Source: Flavobacterium notoginsengisoli
GTDB taxonomy: Bacteria; Bacteroidota; Bacteroidia; Flavobacteriales; Flavobacteriaceae
Direction: 5' to 3'
Length of the DNA stretch: 64,000 nucleotides
NCBI RefSeq assembly: GCF_014207905.1
Contig: NZ_JACHLB010000001.1
Location: 62,001 to 126,000 of the forward strand
Shown here one piece after another: positions 35,708 through 42,655 of this stretch. The position numbers were made by a program, and so were the translations under genes. Below the pieces are notes generated by a model that saw only the letters and a list, made by a program, of their open reading frames with translations, searched no databases and was not told where the DNA came from. Every line of letters starts with the position of its first letter. Positions within the stretch are counted from its first letter, which is position 1.

Positions 35708-35748
35708 TTCTAAGTGACTAAGATTCTAAGTTACTAAGGCTCTAAGCT
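35705..35748. repeat. Octanucleotide repeat CTAAGnnn upstream of leuS
   Basis: CTAAGTGA, CTAAGATT, CTAAGTTA, CTAAGGCT and CTAAGC follow each other with an 8-bp period. The same motif recurs at 8.1 kb and 54.1 kb. Confidence 0.75.
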
Positions 35749-35769
35749 TTTCACTAAATTAATTTAGCC

Positions 35770-35778
35770 GCAAATTTA
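35770..35778 (-). promoter_or_regulatory. -7 element of leuS
   Basis: On the minus strand TAAATTTGC matches TAnnTTTGC, 63 bp before the leuS start; the octanucleotide repeat lies in the leader between them. Confidence 0.45.
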
Positions 35779-35831
35779 CATTTATTGTGCATTGTAGCAA
35801 AGCTATTTCCTTGGCAAACAAATAATTTTAC

Positions 35832-35869
35832 TTTTTACGTATTATCGATTACGTAAAAATACGTATTAT
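35832..35869 (+). promoter_or_regulatory. Palindromic operator-like site upstream of the ModE-like regulator
   Basis: TTTTTACGTA-TTATCGAT-TACGTAAAAA (35832-35859) has perfect 10-bp arms. The decamer TACGTATTAT occurs at 35836-35845 and again at 35860-35869, giving a 24-bp-spaced direct repeat. It lies 25 bp before the ATG of the regulator, so autoregulation is likely. Confidence 0.55.
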
Positions 35870-35893
35870 TGTAATTAAAAAATACTTATTTCG

Positions 35894-36241
35894 ATGGCTG
35901 AAAACAAGAAATATACCATTGAAGTCCGCATGTGGATTGAAGAAACAGAAGGTGCTTTTTTGGGAATTGGAAAAATCTGGCTTCTAGAAAATATCCGAAA
36001 AACAGGATCGATTACCAATGCTGCAAAAGAAATGAAAATGGCTTATCGTCAGGCTTGGCAACTGGTTGAAGAAATGAATCAACGAGCAGAAAGTCCTTTG
36101 GTCGAAAAACTTCTTGGTGGAAAAGGTGGCGGAGGCGCACGATTGACTGAAGCCGGAGAAAAAGCAATTACCGTTTTTTATGAAGTTGAAAATCGCATTA
36201 AAGATTTTGCTCGAAAAGAAACTCAGAATTTGAAATTTTAA
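35894..36241 (+). CDS. ModE N-terminal-type winged-helix regulator
   Basis: The 115-residue protein has the winged HTH characteristic of ModE/LysR (about residues 28-85; ENIRKTGSITNAAKEMKMAY, then RQAWQLVEEMN) followed by GGKGGGGARLTEAGE. ModE also has C-terminal molybdate-binding (MOP) domains; this protein lacks them and ends shortly after the HTH, so effector sensing is not evident. No molybdate transporter or cofactor genes are in the window. A strong palindrome lies directly upstream. Confidence 0.85.
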   Translation: MAENKKYTIEVRMWIEETEGAFLGIGKIWLLENIRKTGSITNAAKEMKMAYRQAWQLVEEMNQRAESPLVEKLLGGKGGGGARLTEAGEKAITVFYEVENRIKDFARKETQNLKF

Positions 36242-36671
36242 AAAATTTAATCAAGAAAAAATCAAACGCAAAGTTCGCAAGGTTTTTTCCCTAGCTTACT
36301 GCCGATAAAACGCAAAGTCCGCAAAGCTTTATCACACTAAGCTTTGCGGACTTAATATTTAGATCTTGCTTACACTCGTCAAAAAGAAACTTTGCGAACT
36401 TTGCGTTAAAAAAACCTGACGATTAACCGAAAAGGACTCAAAGTTTTTCCCTAAACTAAACACTGACAAATGTAAAGTTCGCAAAGCTTTATCAAACTAA
36501 GCTTTGCGAACTTTGCGTTAATAACATAAAGCATTAAAAAATCTTTGCGTACTTTGCGGTTAAATCAACTTTTTATTTCCTATCTAATTGTACATTTATA
36601 GTATAAAAGTTCGTTAATAACTTTAAATAAAGAAATTCTTTATTATTTTTACCACATAATTTAAGCAGACT
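36242..36671. repeat. Intergenic region with nested inverted repeats GCAAAG/CTTTGC
   Basis: No gene is supported in this 430-bp gap. It contains two similar hairpins: AAGTCCGCAAAGCTT / AAGCTTTGCGGACTT (36315-36353) and AAAGTTCGCAAAGCTT / AAGCTTTGCGAACTTT (36474-36514). Related single arms, CGCAAAGTTCGCAAGG at about 36267 and CTTTGCGAACTTTGCG at about 36390, surround them. It is a multi-copy palindrome array. The T-rich last 100 bp probably carries the ftsX promoter. Confidence 0.8.
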
Positions 36672-37547
36672 ATGAGTTCTAACTTTGATAAATTTCAAAA
36701 GCGCAGGTTAATTTCCTCTTATTTTTCGGTAGTATTAAGTGTTTTCTTGGTTTTATTCCTTTTGGGAGTACTGGGATTATTCATCATTAATTCTAAAAAA
36801 CTGGCAGATGATTTTAAGGAAAAAATCGCTATGACAGTATTCTTTAAAAATGAAGCAAATGATAGTATTATCAAAGCTTTTAATACCGAATTGAAAAGAG
36901 CGCCATTTGCACTTTCTTCTGTTTATGTATCTAAAGAAAAAGCTGCTAAAGAGCATACCGATATTATCGGAGAAGATTTTTTAACATTTTTAGGAGAAAA
37001 TCCTTTATTGAATTCATACGACATTCACTTAAAAGCTGATTATGTTGAAAGAGACAGTATTGTAAAAATCGAAAACCGTTTACGTAAAAACGCAATGGTT
37101 TCTGACATTGTTTACGATAAACAATTGGTAAATCTGGTAAACGACAATATTAGAAAAGTAAGTATGTGGATTTTGATTATCAGTGGTTTCTTGACTGTAA
37201 TTGCGGTTTTATTGATCAATAGTTCACTTCGATTATCGATACACTCTAATCGATTTATTATTAAAACCATGCAAATGGTTGGAGCAACAAAAGCTTTTAT
37301 TCGTAAACCATTTGTAACAAGAAGCGTAAAATTAGGAATGCTTGGTGCTGGACTAGCAATTATTGCTTTGATTGCATTATTACTTTACGTAGAAAGCAAT
37401 TTCCCTGGTTTAGGAATTTTAGAAGATAAAGCGTTAATTGGATTGGTTTTATTAGCCGTTTTCGGATTAGGCGTTTTAATTACTTGGGTAAGCACGCATT
37501 TTGCAACACAACGTTTCTTGAATTTAAGAACTGACGATCTTTATTAA
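36672..37547 (+). CDS. ftsX: Cell division protein FtsX (ABC transporter permease)
   Basis: The 291-residue inner-membrane protein has four transmembrane segments (about 21-44, 166-188, 214-240 and 255-278), a large extracytoplasmic domain between the first two, and FtsX-type motifs (MQMVGATKAFIRKPF). FtsEX uses ATP to activate cell-wall hydrolases at division. ftsE is not next to it, which is common in Bacteroidota. It opens a conserved run: ftsX, DUF3098, uppP, truB. Confidence 0.92.
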   Translation: MSSNFDKFQKRRLISSYFSVVLSVFLVLFLLGVLGLFIINSKKLADDFKEKIAMTVFFKNEANDSIIKAFNTELKRAPFALSSVYVSKEKAAKEHTDIIGEDFLTFLGENPLLNSYDIHLKADYVERDSIVKIENRLRKNAMVSDIVYDKQLVNLVNDNIRKVSMWILIISGFLTVIAVLLINSSLRLSIHSNRFIIKTMQMVGATKAFIRKPFVTRSVKLGMLGAGLAIIALIALLLYVESNFPGLGILEDKALIGLVLLAVFGLGVLITWVSTHFATQRFLNLRTDDLY

Positions 37548-37551
37548 TTAG

Positions 37552-37618
37552 TATTCAGTCGCAGTTTTAAGTTTTCAGCAATAAAAAAAGGCCTTCGACT
37601 TCGCTCAGGCTGACAAAC
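37552..37618. repeat. CAGTCGCAGTTTT repeat and CCTTCGACTTCGCTCAG copy
   Basis: ATTCAGTCGCAGTTTTAAGT (37555-37574) is a copy of the CTGAAAACTGCGA family. CCTTCGACTTCGCTCAGGCT (37592 on) is a copy of the repeat in the 32611-32714 inverted repeat. Confidence 0.7.
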
Positions 37619-37628
37619 AGAAAAAAAA

Positions 37629-37886
37629 ATGAAAAACAACAATAATAACACACAAGAACAAAAACTAAAACAGGAATTCCTTTTTGATACAATCAATTAC
37701 AAAATTTTATTGATCGGTATCGCCGTAATTGCATTAGGATTTATTTTAATGTCTGGCGGAGGAAGTACAGATCCAAATGTTTTCAACGAAGAAATTTTCA
37801 ATTTTAGACGTATTCGTTTAGCCCCGACAACTGTATTAATCGGTTTCGGAATCACGATTTATTCTATTTTCAAAAAATCAAAATAA
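37629..37886 (+). CDS. DUF3098 small membrane protein
   Basis: The 85-residue protein has two hydrophobic segments (about 26-44 and 63-80) with MSGGGSTDPNVFNEEIFNFR between them, the signature of DUF3098. It is always found between ftsX and uppP in Flavobacteriia, as here, suggesting a role in envelope or division. Function unknown. Confidence 0.9.
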   Translation: MKNNNNNTQEQKLKQEFLFDTINYKILLIGIAVIALGFILMSGGGSTDPNVFNEEIFNFRRIRLAPTTVLIGFGITIYSIFKKSK

Positions 37887-37965
37887 ATAGATTTCAAGGT
37901 TTTAATTATCTGAGCGAAGCGAAAGAACAAATCTAAAATCTAAAATCCAAAATCTAAAATTCTAA

Positions 37966-38763
37966 ATGAATACATTACAAGCTATTGTTCTTGCCATTAT
38001 TGAAGGAATTACAGAATTCTTGCCTGTTTCTTCAACTGGACACATGATTATTGCCTCTTCTTTTTTTGGAATCGCACATGACGATTTCACTAAACTTTTT
38101 ACCATTGTAATTCAGCTTGGCGCAATACTTTCGGTTGTAATTTTATACTTCAAACGTTTCTTTCAAACACTTGATTTTTACTTTAAACTTTTAGTCGCTT
38201 TTATTCCCGCAGTCGTTTTAGGATTATTATTAAGTGATTTTATTGATGGTTTATTAGAAAATCCTGTTACCGTTGCGATTTCGCTTTTAATTGGAGGAAT
38301 CATTTTATTGAAAGTTGACGAATGGTTCAACACTCCAAACACTGCCGAAACTTCTCAAAAAATTAGCTATTTGCAAGCTTTTAAAATTGGATTATTTCAA
38401 TGTCTTGCCATGATTCCTGGAGTTTCTAGAAGTGGCGCTAGTATTGTTGGAGGAATGTCTCAAAAATTATCAAGAACTACTGCTGCAGAATTTTCATTTT
38501 TCTTAGCTGTCCCAACTATGTTAGGAGCAACTGCAAAAAAATGTTACGATTATTACAAAGCTGGTTTCGAATTATCTCACGACCAAATAAATATGTTGGT
38601 TATTGGAAATGTTGTTGCTTTCATTGTAGCACTTTTAGCCATTAAAACTTTCATCGGATTTTTAACTAAAAATGGTTTCAAAGTTTTTGGTTACTATAGA
38701 ATCCTTGCTGGAATCATTTTATTATTGATTCACTTTTTCATTCATCCGCTTACCATTATATAA
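37966..38763 (+). CDS. uppP: Undecaprenyl-diphosphatase
   Basis: It dephosphorylates undecaprenyl diphosphate so the carrier can be recycled for peptidoglycan synthesis. The 265-residue membrane protein has both signature motifs: [15 protein letters not shown] near residues 13-27 and [10 protein letters not shown] near 152-161, with about eight transmembrane segments. It overlaps the stop with the truB start: TAATG shares bases at 38761-38765. In the ftsX cluster. Confidence 0.96.
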   Translation: MNTLQAIVLAIIEGITEFLPVSSTGHMIIASSFFGIAHDDFTKLFTIVIQLGAILSVVILYFKRFFQTLDFYFKLLVAFIPAVVLGLLLSDFIDGLLENPVTVAISLLIGGIILLKVDEWFNTPNTAETSQKISYLQAFKIGLFQCLAMIPGVSRSGASIVGGMSQKLSRTTAAEFSFFLAVPTMLGATAKKCYDYYKAGFELSHDQINMLVIGNVVAFIVALLAIKTFIGFLTKNGFKVFGYYRILAGIILLLIHFFIHPLTII

Positions 38764-39458
38764 TGACACCTGAAGAATATTTAGACGGACAAGTTTTATT
38801 GATTGACAAACCATTAAAATGGAGTTCGTTTCAAGCTGTCAATAAGTTAAAATACCTTTTGATTAATAAAGTTGGACTTCCAAAAAAGTTCAAAATTGGA
38901 CATGCAGGAACTTTAGATCCTTTAGCAACTGGACTTTTATTAATCTGTACTGGAAAATTCACTAAAAGAATTGCTGAACTTCAAGGTCAAGCAAAGGAAT
39001 ATACTGGAACTTTCTATATTGGAGCTACTACTCCATCTTATGATTTGGAAACTGAAATCAATCAGACTTTTCCAACCGAACATATAGATGAAGCTTTAAT
39101 TCTTGAAACAGTAAAACAATTTTTAGGTGAAATTGACCAAAAGCCACCTATTTTTTCCGCGATTAAAAAAGATGGAGTTCGTTTGTATGAGCATGCTCGC
39201 GCAGGAGAAACTGTAGAAATTGCAAGCAGAAAAACAACTATTCACGAATTTGAAATTACCAGAATTGCATTACCAGAAGTAGATTTTAGAGTAGTTTGTT
39301 CTAAAGGAACTTACATTCGTTCTCTCGCTTTTGATTTTGGAAAAGCAATGAATTCTGGTTCGCATTTAACTGTTTTACGCCGTACTAAAATTGGCGAATA
39401 CGATGTTAAAAATGCAATTGACATTACTTTATTTGAAGAAGAACTCCTAAAAAAATAA
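38763..39458 (+). CDS. truB: tRNA pseudouridine(55) synthase TruB
   Basis: It makes the universal pseudouridine 55 in the T loop of tRNA. The 231-residue protein has the TruB motif KIGHAGTLDPLATG with catalytic Asp52, and later KDGVRLYEHAR and CSKGTYIRSLA. Its ATG overlaps the uppP stop codon, so the two are translationally coupled. Length is short of the E. coli protein because the C-terminal PUA domain is absent, as in many Bacteroidota. Confidence 0.96.
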   Translation: MTPEEYLDGQVLLIDKPLKWSSFQAVNKLKYLLINKVGLPKKFKIGHAGTLDPLATGLLLICTGKFTKRIAELQGQAKEYTGTFYIGATTPSYDLETEINQTFPTEHIDEALILETVKQFLGEIDQKPPIFSAIKKDGVRLYEHARAGETVEIASRKTTIHEFEITRIALPEVDFRVVCSKGTYIRSLAFDFGKAMNSGSHLTVLRRTKIGEYDVKNAIDITLFEEELLKK

Positions 39459-39465
39459 AAATTGT

Positions 39466-40026
39466 ATGAAAAGAATTTTACTGACTATTGCATTTATTTC
39501 ATTTTTTAATTCATTTGTTCACGGTCAAGTAACAAAATTTACATACACACAATTCGATATTGCCGTTTCTATAACAGGAAATCAAGATAGAGACGATTCT
39601 TATTATTATCCCGAAACAACTTCTTCAAATGCCTTTTTGGTTCCGAATGGTTTAGGATCAAAAATAGGCTATGGAGTTCATTACAGAAAATGGCTTACAC
39701 TCGGAATTCACTCTGGACTTGACTGGAAGTGGGACGACAAACTTGTCGCTGTTCCAGTATACCTAAATTTAGGCTTAAGTCCAAAAGTAGGTCCAGAAAC
39801 CAGAATTATGCTTCAAGCCGGATACGGAAAAGGTTTTGCCTTGGGTCGTGGCAATTTGAATGGAGAATATAAAAAGATTAAACTTGGTATTGGAAATGAT
39901 GATTTTATCATTTTTGCCGAAGTTAGCGATTATGGATTTCGCCTTTACGACCAAAAAAGTATAGGTTCAATTTCATTCGGAGTAACCTTATCAGATTTCT
40001 TTAGCTATAATTCTCAAGAAGATTAG
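39466..40026 (+). CDS. Hypothetical outer-membrane beta-barrel-like protein
   Basis: The 186-residue protein has a signal peptide ending VHGQ near residue 21 and alternating aromatic/polar strand-like segments (YGVHYRKWLTLGIHSGLDWKW, then IMLQAGYGKGFALG). I do not recognise it. It is 7 bp after truB and may belong to that operon. Function unknown. Confidence 0.6.
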   Translation: MKRILLTIAFISFFNSFVHGQVTKFTYTQFDIAVSITGNQDRDDSYYYPETTSSNAFLVPNGLGSKIGYGVHYRKWLTLGIHSGLDWKWDDKLVAVPVYLNLGLSPKVGPETRIMLQAGYGKGFALGRGNLNGEYKKIKLGIGNDDFIIFAEVSDYGFRLYDQKSIGSISFGVTLSDFFSYNSQED

Positions 40027-40380
40027 TATTCTTTGTAAAAATAAAAAAGCACATCACTTTTTTATGGAGTAATGTGCCGTGTTTCCTAAAGTTGATAAGT
40101 AAAATTATTTCATACTTATTTCCCTGAGTTAATAGTGAGGCACATTTTTTCCTCCAAATAAAAATTGAGAGAAGAAATCATAAAACCTTTCGAATAACTT
40201 TTTCATAATAGTGTACTTTTAATTGTTAAACATTAAATAAACACCAATAAAAAGAGTAAATCAGAAAGTTATAATAGACGTGGGTTAGCAATACTAAGAT
40301 ACGAAATTCAATTCAAGATAAAAAGACTTTAAGATAATTTTATTAACGAAATAATTTGTTTATCAACACATTAAGCAAAA
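40027..40380. other. Intergenic region with one possible small ORF
   Basis: This 354-bp gap has a hairpin GCACAT ... ATGTGC at about 40050-40078 that may end the truB operon, and the possible 25-codon frame described separately. I see no other coding or repeat structure. Confidence 0.5.
40129..40206 (-). CDS. Possible small ORF, 25 residues
   Basis: ATG 40206 opens a 25-codon frame (MKKLFERFYDFF, then SQFLFGGKNVPHY) ending at TAA 40129. It has an amphipathic helix-like start and aromatic-rich middle. It lies in a gap and is convergent with the truB operon. No perfect promoter is seen. This is a guess that needs conservation evidence. Confidence 0.3.
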   Translation of the reverse strand: MKKLFERFYDFFSQFLFGGKNVPHY

Positions 40381-40998
40381 TTAAAGTCGATTATACTTTA
40401 TATTCTCCATAATTTCAAGCAATTCTTCTTGCACAGAAATTCCTTTATCTGCCAAATACCACAATTGCAAATCGGTTTTTATTTTTTCGTCAATTGGTCC
40501 AACTTCTATTTTGTGTTTTGCCATTAATTCAGAAGCTCCTTTTGGTCTTGGCCCCCAATCGGCACGAACAATTCCAGCTTCTTTACAGATAACAATAATT
40601 TTTGGAATCGCTCTTCCGCCGTTTGTTAAATAATGACTCATTAATTCATCGTTTTCATCTCGAAATGCAATTCTAAGATCGATTTTTTTGTTTGAAGCCA
40701 AAGCCATTTTATTTAAAATAGGAAGAATCTGTGCCGCATCGCCACACCAACCTTCAGAAAGTACTAGCCAAATATAATGATTGTCTAAGTTTTGAAGTTT
40801 GGTTGCAACTTCATCAGAAATAGAAATTGTTTTTTCCAAACGGTTCATTCTTGCTTCATTCAATTTCGAATAATTAGTCAAACTTTCCGATTGTTCATTT
40901 CCTGTTGATTTTCCTTCAGACAACAAATCGGTTACAATTTTTCTATATTCAATATAAGGATGACTATTGAACAATCCTTTGGCTACGATGCTTTTCAT
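40381..40998 (-). CDS. Thioredoxin-like family protein without CxxC
   Basis: The 205-residue protein has a thioredoxin-like fold pattern with SEGWCGDAAQILPIL near residues 81-95. Cys85 is there but the second active-site Cys is replaced by Ala (CGDA instead of CxxC), so a standard disulfide reductase reaction is unlikely. GRAIPKIIVI further on is the cis-Pro region of the fold. It has no signal peptide and lies alone before pyrH, divergent. Function is uncertain. Confidence 0.8.
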   Translation of the reverse strand: MKSIVAKGLFNSHPYIEYRKIVTDLLSEGKSTGNEQSESLTNYSKLNEARMNRLEKTISISDEVATKLQNLDNHYIWLVLSEGWCGDAAQILPILNKMALASNKKIDLRIAFRDENDELMSHYLTNGGRAIPKIIVICKEAGIVRADWGPRPKGASELMAKHKIEVGPIDEKIKTDLQLWYLADKGISVQEELLEIMENIKYNRL

Positions 40999-41161
40999 AT
41001 TTTTATTTTTTTAGGATATATAAAAATACGAATTTTTGAAATGACGAAGAAATGACATTTATCACATTAGAAATAAAATAACATTTAAGATCTTTATTGA
41101 TCTAAATTCATATGCTCAATTAATTTTTTGCAAACATTATTTCTAAAAATCAGAATATGTC

Positions 41162-41170
41162 TATATTTGC
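41162..41170 (+). promoter_or_regulatory. -7 element of pyrH-frr
   Basis: TATATTTGC matches TAnnTTTGC, 21 bp before the pyrH ATG. Confidence 0.55.
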
Positions 41171-41191
41171 ACAAATTAACGCGACACACAC

Positions 41192-41899
41192 ATGAAATAT
41201 AAAAGAATTCTTCTAAAACTTAGCGGCGAAGCGCTGATGGGTGATTTACAATATGGTATAGACCCGAAAAGATTAGCCGAATATGCAGATGAAATCAAGC
41301 AGATTCACGACAAAGGAGTAGAAATTGCCATTGTTATTGGAGGAGGAAATATATTTAGAGGCGTTGCTGGTGCAAGTGCCGGTATGGACAGAGTTCAAGG
41401 AGATTACATGGGAATGCTTGCAACCGTAATTAACGGAATGGCATTACAAGGAGCTCTTGAAGATAAAGGAATGAAAACTCGTCTTCAGACAGCTTTAAAA
41501 ATGGAATCTATTGCAGAACCTTACATCAAAAGAAGAGCAGATCGTCATCTTGAAAAAGGAAGAATTGTAATCTTTGGTGCTGGAACTGGAAACCCGTATT
41601 TTACAACTGACACAGCAGCAGTTTTAAGAGGAATCGAAATTAATGCTGATGTTATCCTTAAAGGAACTCGCGTTGATGGTGTTTACGATTCTGATCCAGA
41701 GAAAAACGCTTCGGCAGTAAAATTCGACCTTATTACTTTTGATGATGTTCTGAAAAAAGGATTAAATGTTATGGATACAACTGCATTTACTTTAAGCCAA
41801 GAAAACAAATTACCAATCGTTGTTTTTGATATGAATAAAATCGGAAACCTTCTGAAAATTTGTGATGGCGAAAATATCGGAACTGTAGTACATATATAG
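41192..41899 (+). CDS. pyrH: UMP kinase
   Basis: It phosphorylates UMP to UDP. The 235-residue amino-acid-kinase-fold protein has [10 protein letters not shown] at residues 6-15, [11 protein letters not shown] and [13 protein letters not shown]. It is followed by frr, the usual pyrH-frr order, after a gap holding a CTGAAAACTG-type repeat. Confidence 0.97.
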   Translation: MKYKRILLKLSGEALMGDLQYGIDPKRLAEYADEIKQIHDKGVEIAIVIGGGNIFRGVAGASAGMDRVQGDYMGMLATVINGMALQGALEDKGMKTRLQTALKMESIAEPYIKRRADRHLEKGRIVIFGAGTGNPYFTTDTAAVLRGIEINADVILKGTRVDGVYDSDPEKNASAVKFDLITFDDVLKKGLNVMDTTAFTLSQENKLPIVVFDMNKIGNLLKICDGENIGTVVHI

Positions 41900-41971
41900 T
41901 CGTCAGTAACAGTTTACAGTCGCATTTAACGACTTGATCTGAAAACTGAAAAAGAAAACTGAAAACAAAAA
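41900..41971. repeat. CAGTTTACAGTCG / CTGAAAACTG repeat between pyrH and frr
   Basis: CAGTAACAGTTTACAGTCGC and GATCTGAAAACTGAAAAAGA are inverted halves of the CTGAAAA family. The repeat lies inside a probable pyrH-frr transcript. Confidence 0.65.
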
Positions 41972-41974
41972 AAA

Positions 41975-42538
41975 ATGACTGAAGAAATAGACTTTATTTT
42001 AGAAAGTACTGAAGAATCAATGAACGGTACTATTGCACACTTAGAGAAAGAATTTCTTAATATTCGTGCAGGAAAAGCTTCTCCAGCTATGCTTGGAGGT
42101 GTATTTGTAGATTATTACGGATCTCAAACACCGCTTTCTCAAGTATCTAAAATTAGTGTTCCAGATGCTAGAACAATTACATTACAGCCATTTGAAAAAA
42201 ATATGCTGCAAGCAATTGAAAAAGCAATCTTAATTGCAAACATTGGTTTTAACCCAATGAATAATGGCGACATGGTAATTATCAGTGTTCCGCCATTAAC
42301 AGAAGAGCGTCGTCGTGATTTGGCTAAACAAGCAAAATCTGAGGCTGAAGATGCTAAAATCGGTATTCGTAATTCTCGTAAAGATGCAAATACTGACATT
42401 AAAAAATTAGAAAAAGAAGGAACTTCTGAAGATGTATGTAAATCTGCAGAAGAAGAAGTTCAAAACTTAACAAACGCTTACATCAAAAAAATCGATGAAT
42501 TATTAGCTTTAAAAGAAGCTGAAATCATGAAAGTTTAA
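41975..42538 (+). CDS. frr: Ribosome recycling factor
   Basis: It splits post-termination ribosomes together with EF-G. The 187 residues include LEKEFLNIRAGKASPAML, LQPFEKNMLQAIEKAI, and PPLTEERRRDLAKQAK, characteristic of RRF. Start ATG 41975. A terminator follows at 42561. Confidence 0.97.
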   Translation: MTEEIDFILESTEESMNGTIAHLEKEFLNIRAGKASPAMLGGVFVDYYGSQTPLSQVSKISVPDARTITLQPFEKNMLQAIEKAILIANIGFNPMNNGDMVIISVPPLTEERRRDLAKQAKSEAEDAKIGIRNSRKDANTDIKKLEKEGTSEDVCKSAEEEVQNLTNAYIKKIDELLALKEAEIMKV

Positions 42539-42560
42539 GTAAGATTTGTGATAAAATAAA

Positions 42561-42596
42561 AATCCGTTTGGTTTATTTGCCAGACGGATTTTTTTA
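42561..42596 (+). terminator. Terminator after frr, overlapping the DUF5686 promoter
   Basis: AATCCGTTTGG and CCAGACGGATT form an 11-bp stem (one G-U pair) followed by seven T. TTTG at 42576-42579 in its loop is the probable -33 element of the next gene. Confidence 0.85.
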
Positions 42597-42609
42597 TTCC
42601 TACTTTTGC
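42576..42609 (+). promoter_or_regulatory. -33 and -7 elements of the DUF5686 gene
   Basis: TTTG (42576) and TACTTTTGC (42601-42609), spaced 21 bp, match the Bacteroidota promoter. The -33 falls inside the frr terminator stem-loop. Confidence 0.55.
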
Positions 42610-42655
42610 ATACGAAAATTAAAATCTTTTCGTTTTTGAAACTATATCATTCTGT

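Noticed and set aside
36242..36560. Possible CRISPR array before ftsX
   Set aside because: The copies are palindromic hairpins at irregular distances, not direct repeats with even spacers.
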